Positions 26,637 through 35,656 of a DNA stretch of 57,928 bases are shown here, piece after piece. The stretch's first letter is position 1. Each line of letters opens with the position of its first letter. Source of the DNA: Hydrotalea flava (lineage in GTDB: Bacteria > Bacteroidota > Bacteroidia > Chitinophagales > Chitinophagaceae); contig NZ_LUHG01000019.1 of NCBI RefSeq assembly GCF_001623405.1, positions 1 through 57,928 on the forward strand. Direction: 5' to 3'. The notes under the pieces are model-generated. The model saw only the letters and a list, made by a program, of their open reading frames with translations. It was not told where the DNA came from and made no database searches. Made by a program: the position numbers and the translations under genes.

Positions 26637-28160
26637 TTATTCCTTGTGAGGCAAAGGCAGGGTAATCCAGTTATGGCCATCTCTTGCTATCAGCGCTTCA
26701 GCATCCTCAGGACCCCAGCTATCCGGGCTGTAATTCGGGAAGTCAACCGGCGGCCTTATTTCCCAGGCTTCCAAAATAGGCATGATAATTTTCCAGGCGG
26801 CTTCTACCTGATCGTCGCGCATAAACAGTGTAGCGTTTCCCTGCATTACATCTAACAATAAAGTTTCGTAAGCTTCGGGTTCATGACCATCATATGCATC
26901 GGCATAACTAAAAATCATATCAACCGGATTGAGGGTGATATCCTGCCCGGGCTTTTTGGCCTGAAAGCGTAAACGGATATCCATATTGGGTTGTATGCTG
27001 ATGGTTAAACGATTGGGACGCCAGGTTTCTGCCGCTTCGGGCGGAAAAGCGAATTTGGGTGCCTGTTTAAACTGAATGGTAATGATGGTTGTTTTTTCGT
27101 GCAGGTATTTACCCGTGCGAACATAAAAGGGTACATCCTGCCAACGCCAATTATCTATAAAAAACTTAACAGCAGCAAAAGTTTCAACGTTTGAATTGGG
27201 ATTTACATTTTCCTCTTCCCTATACCCTTTTACTTCTTTGCCCTTCATCCAACCTGCACTGTATTGTCCCCTAACCGCATGTTCATGCGCTTGTTCTCTG
27301 GTAATTTTACGAATGGCATTCAATACATCTACTTTCTTATTTCTAATTTCATTGGCATCGAAACTAACCGGTGCTTCCATCGCAATCATGCAAATTAATT
27401 GCAGAATGTGGTTTTGCACCATATCGCGCAGGGCACCACTTTTTTCGTAATATCCGCCTCGTTCTTCCACACCAACGGTTTCGGCATTGGTAATCTGCAC
27501 ATGGTCAATATAATTGCGGTTCCAAATGGGCTCAAACAATGCATTGGCAAAACGGAAAGCCAGGATATTTTGTACGGTTTCTTTTCCTAAGTAGTGGTCA
27601 ATACGGTAAATCTGTTCTTCTTTAAACATGCTTTTCAATAAAGCATTCAGCTCATGTGCACTTTGTAAATTGTGGCCAAAAGGTTTTTCAATTACAATAC
27701 GTACACAGTTGGCAATATTGCTCATCTCTAATTTGCCCAAACTGGTAGCAATATCGGGAACCAATTGCGGCGCCACGGCCAAATAAAAAACCACTTGAGG
27801 TTTTATATTCCATTCCTGGTTTTTGGTACCTACAAAATCGCTTAATTTATTATACGATGAGGCATCTTCACCATCCATAGCAATATAATGGATGTTTTGG
27901 CTAAACTCGTTCCAGTGTTGTTCTGATTTGGGATCATCTTTACTCCGGCTATATAAATCAATACCCTTCCATAACCTTTTTCTAAAATTTTCGTTGGTAT
28001 AAGCAGTGCGTCCTAATCCAACTATGGCAAACTGACCGGGCATATAGCCATCTAAAAACAAATTGTATAATGCGGGGGAAAGTTTACGTTGATTTAAATC
28101 GCCACTGCCTCCAAAAATGAAAATAACGGTTGGCGGTGGAAGATGATTTTCTATTGACAT
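26637..28160 (-). CDS. zwf: Glucose-6-phosphate 1-dehydrogenase
   Basis: This 507-residue enzyme oxidises glucose 6-phosphate to 6-phosphogluconolactone, making NADPH. It has the Rossmann motif [19 protein letters not shown] at residues 15-33, the substrate signature [13 protein letters not shown] around residues 187-199, and EKPFGHNL just before it. The C-terminal domain is complete and ends in GHNWITLP. It lies 49 nt downstream of gnd on the same strand, forming the oxidative pentose phosphate operon with pgl. Confidence 0.97.
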   Translation of the reverse strand: MSIENHLPPPTVIFIFGGSGDLNQRKLSPALYNLFLDGYMPGQFAIVGLGRTAYTNENFRKRLWKGIDLYSRSKDDPKSEQHWNEFSQNIHYIAMDGEDASSYNKLSDFVGTKNQEWNIKPQVVFYLAVAPQLVPDIATSLGKLEMSNIANCVRIVIEKPFGHNLQSAHELNALLKSMFKEEQIYRIDHYLGKETVQNILAFRFANALFEPIWNRNYIDHVQITNAETVGVEERGGYYEKSGALRDMVQNHILQLICMIAMEAPVSFDANEIRNKKVDVLNAIRKITREQAHEHAVRGQYSAGWMKGKEVKGYREEENVNPNSNVETFAAVKFFIDNWRWQDVPFYVRTGKYLHEKTTIITIQFKQAPKFAFPPEAAETWRPNRLTISIQPNMDIRLRFQAKKPGQDITLNPVDMIFSYADAYDGHEPEAYETLLLDVMQGNATLFMRDDQVEAAWKIIMPILEAWEIRPPVDFPNYSPDSWGPEDAEALIARDGHNWITLPLPHKE

Positions 28161-28209
28161 AAATAAGTTATTATAAATTGTTTAAATAAAATAGATAGGA
28201 GTAAATTGT

Positions 28210-29622
28210 TTAATCCCACTGCGTATGGAAGGTGCCGGGTTTATCTATACGCTGATAGGTATGTGCACCAAATAAATCGCGTTGCGCCTGTATTAAGTTA
28301 ACCGGCATATTAGCATCTGTATAAGCATCTAAATAGCCCAATGCACTCATTAAACCGGTTACGGCAATTTTACTTTGTACGACCTGTACAATTACATTAC
28401 GCAAAGCAGCTTCTTTTGTTTGCAACATTTTGGCTAATTGCGGATCTAATAAAATATTGGCTAAATCGGGATTGTTTTGATAAGCCATATAAAAATCTTC
28501 TAACAATAAAGAGCGAATAATACAGCCACCGCGCCAAATTTTTACTACATCCTTTAATGGAATATCCATGTTATAAACGGATGAGGCTTTGTGTAACATG
28601 GCCAATCCTTGTGCATAACAAATAATAATGGCCGCCTGAAGAGCATTACCCAAATTTGCAATAAATGCTGTTTTATCAGCAGCAATGGGTATACGTTGGG
28701 GTTGGTATAATGCTTCTGCAGCAACACGTTCTTCTTTATAAACTGAAATATTTCTGAAGGCAACTGCAATATCAATGGTAGGAATACTGATGGGCAAGTT
28801 CATTGCTTCCTGGCTCGTCCATTTACCGGTACCTTTAGAGCCGGCTTTATCTAAAATAACATCTAATAAATCTTTACCTGTATCCGGGTCTTTTTGTAAA
28901 AATATTTGAGCAGAAATTTCAATTAAAAAACTTTTTAGCTCCCCTTCATTCCATTTGGAAAATACCTGATGCATTTCTGCATTGGATAAGCCCAATCCGG
29001 TTCTTAACGCATCATACACTTCACTAATTAATTGCATAATAGCATATTCTATACCGTTATGCACCATTTTTACATAGTGGCCGGCGGCATCTTTACCCAT
29101 ATATGCTACACAAGGTTCACCATTTACTTTAGCAGCCACTGCTTCTAATAAAGGTTGCAGGTTTTTCCAAGCCTCTACATCGCCACCGGGCATAATGCTA
29201 GGGCCAAAACGGGCACCTTTTTCGCCACCTGAAACACCCATACCTACAAAATGTAATTGTTTGCTTTGCAGAAAAGTAGTTCTGCGCAGCGTATCTTCAA
29301 AAAAAGAATTACCGCCATCAATAACAATATCGCCGGGTTGTAATAAAGGCAACAAACTATCTATCACATCATCTACCGGTTTACCGGCAGGCACCAGCAT
29401 CATTATTTTACGAGGCTGCGCCAACTGTTGCACCATTTCCTGTAAACTACTAACGGCCTTAACTTTATGTTGTGGGGTTGATTCATTGAGCAATGCGGCT
29501 CCTTTTTGTTCATCTTTATCAAAACCAATAACAGAATAGCCGTGATCGGCTAAGTTCAATAACAAATTACGGCCCATAGTACCTAAGCCTATCATGCCGA
29601 AATGAAATAAATTATTGCTCAT
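28210..29622 (-). CDS. gnd: 6-phosphogluconate dehydrogenase (decarboxylating)
   Basis: This 470-residue enzyme converts 6-phosphogluconate to ribulose 5-phosphate with CO2 release and NADPH formation. Motifs: GMIGLGTMGRNLLLNLADHG (cofactor), VGMGVSGGEKGARFGPSIMP, KMVHNGIEYAIMQLISE with the catalytic Lys and Asn region, and a DPDTGKDLLDVILDKAGSKG stretch leading to KWTSQEA. Length fits the long homodimeric class. It is the first gene of the gnd-zwf-pgl operon and is divergent from the AhpD-like gene at 29749. Confidence 0.98.
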   Translation of the reverse strand: MSNNLFHFGMIGLGTMGRNLLLNLADHGYSVIGFDKDEQKGAALLNESTPQHKVKAVSSLQEMVQQLAQPRKIMMLVPAGKPVDDVIDSLLPLLQPGDIVIDGGNSFFEDTLRRTTFLQSKQLHFVGMGVSGGEKGARFGPSIMPGGDVEAWKNLQPLLEAVAAKVNGEPCVAYMGKDAAGHYVKMVHNGIEYAIMQLISEVYDALRTGLGLSNAEMHQVFSKWNEGELKSFLIEISAQIFLQKDPDTGKDLLDVILDKAGSKGTGKWTSQEAMNLPISIPTIDIAVAFRNISVYKEERVAAEALYQPQRIPIAADKTAFIANLGNALQAAIIICYAQGLAMLHKASSVYNMDIPLKDVVKIWRGGCIIRSLLLEDFYMAYQNNPDLANILLDPQLAKMLQTKEAALRNVIVQVVQSKIAVTGLMSALGYLDAYTDANMPVNLIQAQRDLFGAHTYQRIDKPGTFHTQWD

Positions 29623-29706
29623 ATTATATCAATTGAAGCTGCAAATTATACAATAACCTTTTAAATAGCTGAAATGGCATGTTACAATTAACTTATTTCG
29701 ACAATC

Positions 29707-29718
29707 GCAATCGATTGC
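29707..29718. promoter_or_regulatory. Perfect 12 bp palindrome in divergent gnd promoter region
   Basis: GCAATCGATTGC is perfectly symmetric and sits between gnd (start 29622) and the AhpD-like gene (start 29749). It could be an operator affecting one or both. Confidence 0.35.
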
Positions 29719-29748
29719 TTACAATACTTTTACAAAAAATATATTGCC

Positions 29749-30093
29749 ATGAGTCAACTTGTAAATGAATTTAATGACTATCGTTTAAAAATGAACGAAG
29801 TCATTCTGAGTAAAAACAACCTGGTTTTAAAAAGATTATGGAATTTAGATACCAATACCTATGAACCCGGTGTATTGGATGCCGCCACCAAAGAAATGCT
29901 GGGTTTGGTAGCCAGTATGGTTTTACGTTGCGATGATTGCATTAAATACCATTTGGGCAAATGCAAAGAATTGGGTATTGGTACCGAAGCCATTTATGAA
30001 GTATTTGCCATTGCCAATATTGTGGGTGGTACGATTGTAATACCCCATACCCGCCGTGGGGCCGAATATTGGGAAGAATTACAAAAAATTTAG
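29749..30093 (+). CDS. Carboxymuconolactone decarboxylase / AhpD-like protein
   Basis: This 114-residue all-helical protein has the AhpD-type redox motif RCDDCIKYH (Cys61, Cys64, His68). Family members act as peroxidase-linked disulfide reductants or as decarboxylases; the CxxC...H pattern favours the redox type. The end GGTIVIPHTRRGAEYWEEL is also typical. It lies 60 nt before the oxidoreductase beta subunit on the same strand, so they are probably cotranscribed. A protective role for an oxygen-sensitive enzyme would fit but is inferred. Confidence 0.92.
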   Translation: MSQLVNEFNDYRLKMNEVILSKNNLVLKRLWNLDTNTYEPGVLDAATKEMLGLVASMVLRCDDCIKYHLGKCKELGIGTEAIYEVFAIANIVGGTIVIPHTRRGAEYWEELQKI

Positions 30094-30153
30094 AACAGCA
30101 GCGGGAAGAATTACGTAAATTCGCTAACCATTTATTGAAATAAATTATAAGCC

Positions 30154-31188
30154 ATGAGCGAAGTTGTAGCCACAGCTACCTTAACTGCCAAAGATTTTGC
30201 CACCGACCAGGAAGTACGCTGGTGCCCCGGTTGCGGCGATTATTCTATTTTAGCACAGGTACAAAAAGTAATGCCCACCTTAGACATTCCCAAAGAAAAT
30301 TTTGCCATTATTTCAGGAATTGGGTGTAGCAGCCGCTTTCCTTATTATATGAATACGTTTGGCATGCACTCCATTCATGGCCGTGCCACTGCCATTGCCA
30401 GCGGACTGAAAGCAGCAAGGCCTGATTTAAGTGTGTGGATTATTAGTGGCGATGGCGATAGCTTAAGTATTGGCGGAAACCATACCATTCATTTATTGCG
30501 CCGCAATTTTGATGTAAATATGCTGGTATTCAATAACCAGATTTATGGTTTAACCAAAGGCCAGTATTCGCCTACTTCTGAAGAACATAAAATTACCAAA
30601 TCAACCCCTTATGGCAGTATTGACCACCCGTTTAACCCGCTGGCATTAGCTTTAGGTGCGGATGGTACTTTTATTGCCCGCAGTATGGACCGCGACCCCA
30701 AACACCTGCAACAAACACTGTTGAGAGCCGCGGCACACAAAGGCACTTCGTTTGTTGAAATATATCAAAACTGTAATATTTTTAATGATGGTGCTTTTGA
30801 ACTTTTTACCGAAAAAGCTACTAAATTAGAAGAAGGCTTATACTTAGAACAAGGCAAACCACTGATTTTTGGTGCTGCACAAAACAAAGGTATTCGCTTA
30901 AACGGATTACAGCCCGAGGTAGTTGAATTAGGTGCTGAATATACTGCCGATGATTTGTGGATACATGATGAACACGATTTTTACAAAGCACAAATACTGG
31001 TACGTATGTTTGATGATCCATACAAAACAGGTAATCATTTTCCCCGCCCGTTTGGTGTGTTTTATGAAACCAACCGGCCTTGTTATGAAGAAGTAATGGC
31101 CATGCAAATTGAAGAAGTAGTGACCTCAAAAGGCAAAGGCGATTTAGATAAACTACTAAGAGGACGTGAGGTATGGGAAATTGCTTAA
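30154..31188 (+). CDS. korB: 2-oxoacid:ferredoxin oxidoreductase, beta subunit
   Basis: This 344-residue subunit binds thiamine diphosphate and a [4Fe-4S] cluster. It has RWCPGCGDYSIL with the first Cys pair, GIGCSSRFPYYMNTFGMHSI, and the TPP motif GDGDSLSIGGNH. The set resembles 2-oxoglutarate-type beta subunits (KorB). The enzyme oxidises a 2-oxoacid and CoA to acyl-CoA, reducing ferredoxin. The alpha/gamma subunit, usually immediately upstream, is not in this window: an AhpD-like gene is there instead. The substrate assignment is by family resemblance. Confidence 0.93.
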   Translation: MSEVVATATLTAKDFATDQEVRWCPGCGDYSILAQVQKVMPTLDIPKENFAIISGIGCSSRFPYYMNTFGMHSIHGRATAIASGLKAARPDLSVWIISGDGDSLSIGGNHTIHLLRRNFDVNMLVFNNQIYGLTKGQYSPTSEEHKITKSTPYGSIDHPFNPLALALGADGTFIARSMDRDPKHLQQTLLRAAAHKGTSFVEIYQNCNIFNDGAFELFTEKATKLEEGLYLEQGKPLIFGAAQNKGIRLNGLQPEVVELGAEYTADDLWIHDEHDFYKAQILVRMFDDPYKTGNHFPRPFGVFYETNRPCYEEVMAMQIEEVVTSKGKGDLDKLLRGREVWEIA

Positions 31189-31205
31189 TAAGCATTTTTT
31201 ATAAC

Positions 31206-31240
31206 AAAAAGCCATCCTCGTTATACAGGATGGCTTTTTT
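31206..31240 (+). terminator. Strong bidirectional terminator
   Basis: AAAAAGCCATCCT (31206-31218) and AGGATGGCTTTTT (31227-31239) make a perfect 13 bp stem with an 8 nt loop. The A-run and T-run on either side allow it to work for the oxidoreductase gene and for the convergent barrel gene. Confidence 0.92.
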
Positions 31241-31260
31241 ATTGCGGTTACTAAATGAAT

Positions 31261-31953
31261 TTATTTCAGAATCCAGCGAAAGTTAATTGTTATATTGTTA
31301 AGAAAGTTATTGCCAATAACCGTACTATTGAAGTTAAAACTATCTGTTTTATTAACTCCGCCTGAATTGGGACCACCTATATCAGTAGCTTTTTGATGAG
31401 AAAAACTTGCCGTTAAGAAATTAGTTAAAGAAATATCAGCCAAAAAATTCTTTTTAATAAAATAAGCGATTCCGGGATAGGCAAAAGCACCTATGGTATA
31501 ACCCTGAATTTTCCCATACTGATAATAATTAACATAGGCGCCAGATTGTGAGTAATTGTTAACGTTTAACCCGCCGGACAATCCGACATCATAAAACAAA
31601 CTCCATTTAGCATGGAGTGGAATATATTTACGCTTATATAAATTTAAATAAAAAGCATTGGAATGCTGTTTAGCATAATCACCAGGAGTTATACCTGTAA
31701 ATTTTGCTTCATTGTAATTATACTGTATGCCAACCCCAAAACCATCGGTAGCATTACGCATTTTTATTAGATTTAAACCAATGCCAAAACCCAATAAACT
31801 ATTATTTATAAAATTTGGTGTTGGTTCTGTCTGGGTTTTACTGGTATAAAAATTAACCGAAGGCCCGATTAATTTATCGCCGGCAGCTAATTGCGACCAA
31901 CTGGCAACATACACAAAAACAAAAGAAAGCAGCAGGAGTAATTTTTTTTTCAT
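31261..31953 (-). CDS. Outer-membrane beta-barrel protein, hypothetical
   Basis: The product has 230 residues with a signal peptide ([21 protein letters not shown]). The mature sequence alternates aromatic and small residues in about eight strands, such as FGIGLNLIKMRN, FGVGIQYNYNEAKF, and YTIGAFAYPGIAYFI. It ends in ITINFRWILK, consistent with an outer-membrane barrel. I cannot assign a transport role. A perfect 11 bp inverted repeat lies just before its start codon. Confidence 0.8.
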   Translation of the reverse strand: MKKKLLLLLSFVFVYVASWSQLAAGDKLIGPSVNFYTSKTQTEPTPNFINNSLLGFGIGLNLIKMRNATDGFGVGIQYNYNEAKFTGITPGDYAKQHSNAFYLNLYKRKYIPLHAKWSLFYDVGLSGGLNVNNYSQSGAYVNYYQYGKIQGYTIGAFAYPGIAYFIKKNFLADISLTNFLTASFSHQKATDIGGPNSGGVNKTDSFNFNSTVIGNNFLNNITINFRWILK

Positions 31954-31959
31954 ATTAAA

Positions 31960-31997
31960 GTATATTGATGAACTTTAAAATTAATGCATCAATATAC
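31960..31997. promoter_or_regulatory. 11 bp perfect inverted repeat upstream of barrel gene
   Basis: GTATATTGATG (31960-31970) and CATCAATATAC (31987-31997) are perfect complements separated by 16 nt. They start 7 nt upstream of the start codon at 31953, so they could be an operator or a hairpin in the mRNA leader that affects translation. Confidence 0.5.
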
Positions 31998-32056
31998 AAA
32001 CAATTGTTAATAAGAACAACAAAAAGGTTAAACTTTTTTTAATATACTTAGCTGCA

Positions 32057-32956
32057 CTATGATTGGCTGAATTTGAGTTGTTGCTGCACATAGGGTGCAG
32101 CGTTTTGGTAAATACGTTCTAATTTCCAGTTATACCAGGGTTTTGGGGCTGTTTTTTTCATTACCGTATCAATGGTGCGCATGCCAAATAAATTCCATAC
32201 ACCTTTGGCCTTACCTAATAAAGAAGGTTGCAATGCACGCAGGCTCATGGCAAATCCACTATCTAAATATTCCATGTGGTGCCAATAACCGGTAGGCATA
32301 AACAAAGTATCACCATGTTCTAATATTACTTCATAACCCTTTGCCTGTTTTAAGGCAGGGAAGGCTTCGTAATCGGGTATTCCGTTACCCTTATAATAGT
32401 TACTGAAATCGGCCAGACTCAGCACTTCAAAAGGTTTGCGATATAATTTGTGCTGCTCTTCAAAAGGAAATAATAACACCCTTTTTCTGCCCATAAATTG
32501 GGTGTGGAGAATATGACTTAAATCAATATCAAAATGCATGTGTGTAATAGAGCCTTCTCCACCGATAAACAACATGGGATATTTTTTTACAAAACCCTGC
32601 ATTAAATGTTCGGGCCAGTTAAAATCATCAATTAATTGAGGTGCATGTTCAAAAATATTGAATAAAAAAATGCGCCATCCTGCCGGCCCTTTGCGAATCA
32701 TTTCAATGTACTCGCCAAAAGTTTTATAATCATCTGCCTTGTTAATGGGTGTATAGGCATCGCTTTTTACATTGTTGTATAAAGCCACTTTATGCCAGCC
32801 AATCAGTTCATTAAAATAATCCCAGTTCCATTTTTGTAAAGCAGGCCATTTCCGGCTCAGGTTTTGAATCACCAACGGTTTCAAAGGCTGGAAATATTGT
32901 TGCTGAAAATCGGTGCCGGAAATATCAGCCACTACATCTACCGGTTGTAACTTCAT
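32057..32956 (-). CDS. Cupin-like (JmjC-type) Fe(II)/2-oxoglutarate dioxygenase
   Basis: The ATG at 32956 gives 299 residues; a TTG two codons earlier is less likely. The fold is Cupin_8/JmjC: an N-terminal PLVIQNLSRKWPALQKW stretch, metal motif HMHFDID (His141, Asp143), GRKRVLLFPFEE, and a second histidine in PTGYWHHMEY (His226). These are the HxD...H Fe(II) ligands. Relatives hydroxylate proteins or small molecules; in bacteria, targets include ribosomal proteins and peptide natural products. No partner gene suggests the target here. A -7 element TATTTTTG lies just upstream. Confidence 0.9.
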   Translation of the reverse strand: MKLQPVDVVADISGTDFQQQYFQPLKPLVIQNLSRKWPALQKWNWDYFNELIGWHKVALYNNVKSDAYTPINKADDYKTFGEYIEMIRKGPAGWRIFLFNIFEHAPQLIDDFNWPEHLMQGFVKKYPMLFIGGEGSITHMHFDIDLSHILHTQFMGRKRVLLFPFEEQHKLYRKPFEVLSLADFSNYYKGNGIPDYEAFPALKQAKGYEVILEHGDTLFMPTGYWHHMEYLDSGFAMSLRALQPSLLGKAKGVWNLFGMRTIDTVMKKTAPKPWYNWKLERIYQNAAPYVQQQLKFSQS

Positions 32957-32972
32957 ACACAAAATTTAACTG

Positions 32973-32980
32973 CAAAAATA
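32973..32980 (-). promoter_or_regulatory. Bacteroidota -7 promoter element for the cupin gene
   Basis: On the minus strand the sequence reads TATTTTTG, an exact TAnnTTTG match, ending 17 nt before the ATG at 32956. A clear -33 element was not found. Confidence 0.45.
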
Positions 32981-33150
32981 AGTGCAAATTAATATTTCAT
33001 ATTATTACGTATATATTTGTTACGAGCGGTTAAATATACCAACTGAAAATCATCATAAAAAAGAATGAAAATGTATGGCAGGCCTCACTAAACATACAAA
33101 AACAATATAGGTATACCAGAATTTTAAAATTGCTTTTTGTACCTTTAAAT

Positions 33151-33759
33151 ATGTTTCTAAAAGTACATCCTGTTAATCCCGATCCGCGGCATTTGAATAT
33201 TATAAAAGAATGTTTATTAGATGGCGGCGTAATTGTATACCCTACCGATACAATTTATGGTTTAGGGTGCGATATATTTCAGCACAAAGCCATTGAACGC
33301 ATTGCACAAATAAAGCATATTGACCCGCAAAAGGCGCAACTAAGCTTTGTATGTTACGATTTAAGCGATTTAAGCAAATACACCAAAAGCATTGATACGC
33401 CTTTATACCGAATTTTAAAAAAATATTTACCCGGGCCTTATACTTTTATTTTACCGGCCAGTAAACAAGTACCTAAAATTTTACAAAGCAAAAAAAATAC
33501 CATTGGGTTAAGAATACCCAATAACAACATCACATTATCGATCGTACATCAATTATCGCATCCGCTGCTCAGCGCCTCTTTACCCGGCGAACAGGTAGAA
33601 GAATATACTGACCCCGAACTCATTCACACCAATTTTGAAAAATTAGTAGATATTGTGGTGGATGGAGGTATTGGCGGGATGATACCTTCCACCGTAATTG
33701 ATTGTACACACAATAATTACGAAGTGATTAGAATGGGTGCCGGTGAATGGTTAGAATAA
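33151..33759 (+). CDS. YrdC/Sua5/YciO-family protein (threonylcarbamoyl-AMP synthase-like)
   Basis: The ATG at 33151 gives 202 residues. The YrdC fold is marked by VIVYPTDTIYGLGCD, LSFVCYDLSDLSKYTK, KKYLPGPYTFILPAS and IGLRIPNN, and an end PSTVIDCT. The protein binds ATP and threonine/bicarbonate-derived intermediates in tRNA t6A37 synthesis. The sequence around the DLSDLS motif looks more like the YciO branch than canonical TsaC, so it may be a paralogue rather than the main enzyme. It converges with rnhB, with only 2 nt between. Confidence 0.88.
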   Translation: MFLKVHPVNPDPRHLNIIKECLLDGGVIVYPTDTIYGLGCDIFQHKAIERIAQIKHIDPQKAQLSFVCYDLSDLSKYTKSIDTPLYRILKKYLPGPYTFILPASKQVPKILQSKKNTIGLRIPNNNITLSIVHQLSHPLLSASLPGEQVEEYTDPELIHTNFEKLVDIVVDGGIGGMIPSTVIDCTHNNYEVIRMGAGEWLE

Positions 33760-33761
33760 GT

Positions 33762-34346
33762 TTAAGGCGCTATGGCAAAACTTTGCCGATGATACCTGCA
33801 CAAGCCATATTGCTGAATAGCCATGCGGTGTTCGGCCGTTCCGTAACCTTTATTTTTTTGCCAGTTATAATGTGGAAACTGCTGATGCAACTGTTGCATA
33901 TAAGCATCGCGATGCGTTTTTGCCAAAATACTGGCTGCTGCAATGGCCGCATATTTACCATCGCCTTTTACAATACAGTGGTGTGCAATGCCGGCATAGG
34001 GTTTAAAGCGATTCCCATCTATCAGCAGTAAATTGGGCTTTATTTTTAAACCATCTATGGCACGGTGCATGGCAACATAAGTAGCCTGCAAAATGTTGAT
34101 GCGATCTATCTCTTCATGACTCACCATGGCAACTGACCATGCAATGGCCTGTTGCTCTATAATGGCACGCAATTGATTTCTGTTGGCGGCTGTAACCTGC
34201 TTACTGTCGTTTAATAATGGATGATAAAAGCTTGCGGGCAAAATCACTGCAGCCGCACACACCGGCCCTGCATAACAACCCCTGCCGGCTTCATCGCATC
34301 CGGCTTCGTATAAACCATTATTGGGAGAAAATGCATTGATTAACAT
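33762..34346 (-). CDS. rnhB: Ribonuclease HII
   Basis: I chose the ATG at 34346, which gives 194 residues, the normal length; a start further upstream would overlap the heme A synthase gene. The family motifs are AGCDEAGRGCYAGPV (the acidic DE pair), SKQVTAANRNQLR, LLLIDGNRF and AASILAKTHRDAYM, with the fourth acidic residue in the last. The enzyme removes ribonucleotides from DNA, cutting 5' of single ribonucleotides in a duplex, and acts in the cytoplasm. Confidence 0.96.
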   Translation of the reverse strand: MLINAFSPNNGLYEAGCDEAGRGCYAGPVCAAAVILPASFYHPLLNDSKQVTAANRNQLRAIIEQQAIAWSVAMVSHEEIDRINILQATYVAMHRAIDGLKIKPNLLLIDGNRFKPYAGIAHHCIVKGDGKYAAIAAASILAKTHRDAYMQQLHQQFPHYNWQKNKGYGTAEHRMAIQQYGLCRYHRQSFAIAP

Positions 34347-34415
34347 ATTATACGATGGATCCTGAACAAAAATGCGAATCTTTTCATCAAAAAATGAATA
34401 ATTCTGGCAGGATAA

Positions 34416-34423
34416 TACCTTTG
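34416..34423 (+). promoter_or_regulatory. Bacteroidota -7 promoter element for ctaA
   Basis: TACCTTTG matches TAnnTTTG exactly and ends 19 nt before the ATG at 34443. It overlaps the region just upstream of rnhB, which is transcribed the other way. Confidence 0.45.
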
Positions 34424-34442
34424 CGCCTTCGGGCAAATAAAT

Positions 34443-35516
34443 ATGAAACAAATGTTGCAAACAAAAAAATCGTATATCTGGGTATCGAATTGGTTGTTTT
34501 TAGGTGTGGCCATGCTCATTGTACAGGTTATTTTAGGAGGTGTAACCCGATTAACGGGCTCCGGGTTATCCATTACAGAATGGGATCCCATCATGGGCTT
34601 CTTGCCCCCATTGAATGAAGGCGGATGGCAGCATGCTTTTCATCAGTACCAGCAAATTGCACAGTTCAAATACATAAATTTCGATTTTACACTCAGCGAT
34701 TTCAAACATATCTTTTTCTGGGAATGGTTTCATCGGCTCTGGGCAAGAAGTATTGGAGTAGTATTCTTAATTCCTTTCATTTATTTCATCATCAAAAAAC
34801 ATATCAAACCCTGGATGATTCAGCCACTGATTGGTTTGTTTTTATTGGGTGCCATGCAGGGATTAATTGGATGGATTATGGTGAAAAGTGGATTAAACGA
34901 TGAAAATTTATATGTAAACCATATAAAATTAGCTGTTCATTTTGTTGCAGCGATGGTGTTAATTGCTTATACCCTTTTGTTTGCTTTAATGATACGGGTG
35001 CCACAAGAACAAAAGGTAGCCAATGGTTCACTAAAAAAATTTACTTTATTCATTATTGTATTGCTGCTTATACAAATCATGTATGGGGCATTTATGGCTG
35101 GATTAAAAGCTGCCAGCGCTGCGCCTACCTGGCCAACCATTAATGGCATGTGGCTGCCCGATGCTTTTTGGAATGGTAATATTACACAAAATTTATTCTT
35201 CAATAAAATTACCATACACTTTATACATCGAACAGTAGCGTATATTATTTTAATACTGCTTATTATCTGGTATCGTAAAGCTTCGCAAGTAAAACAATCA
35301 GATTGGTTGAATGTAACCAAAAAACTTTCCATTGCTTTGGTTGCCTTACAAGTATTGTTAGGCATTGCAGCTATTTTAGCAAGCCCCGGTATTGTATTAG
35401 GCAAATTTGGTTTGTTTGAATGGCTGGCTGAAATACATCAGGTGGTAGGCATGCTGCTTTTATTATCGATGATTACTAATGCATATTTATTGCTGTTTAA
35501 AAAAACAAACACATAA
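34443..35516 (+). CDS. ctaA: Heme A synthase (COX15/CtaA)
   Basis: This 357-residue inner-membrane protein has eight predicted helices and converts heme O to heme A for cytochrome oxidases. The four conserved histidines sit in FWEWFHRLWAR, NHIKLAVHF, HFIHRTVAY and LAEIHQVVGM. The first helix is followed by GGVTRLTGSGLSITEWDP, the family hallmark, and APTWPTINGMWLP lies between the two halves. It implies an aa3- or caa3-type terminal oxidase elsewhere in the genome. No ctaB is adjacent. Confidence 0.96.
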   Translation: MKQMLQTKKSYIWVSNWLFLGVAMLIVQVILGGVTRLTGSGLSITEWDPIMGFLPPLNEGGWQHAFHQYQQIAQFKYINFDFTLSDFKHIFFWEWFHRLWARSIGVVFLIPFIYFIIKKHIKPWMIQPLIGLFLLGAMQGLIGWIMVKSGLNDENLYVNHIKLAVHFVAAMVLIAYTLLFALMIRVPQEQKVANGSLKKFTLFIIVLLLIQIMYGAFMAGLKAASAAPTWPTINGMWLPDAFWNGNITQNLFFNKITIHFIHRTVAYIILILLIIWYRKASQVKQSDWLNVTKKLSIALVALQVLLGIAAILASPGIVLGKFGLFEWLAEIHQVVGMLLLLSMITNAYLLLFKKTNT

Positions 35517-35656
35517 GATAATAGCTTCAACTATTTTTTATTTTTATAGATTGCAGTTAACTTTATAAGCAATATCCCAATTTATTGCAGCCATATTAGT
35601 GTAATGAAAAGATTGCTGCATGGTTGATATGGTTTACAAAGCTTATACACAACCGA

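Noticed and set aside
33130-33150. TTG start of the YrdC-like gene at 33130
   Set aside because: The ATG at 33151 gives a normal N-terminus; the added residues resemble the upstream promoter region rather than protein.
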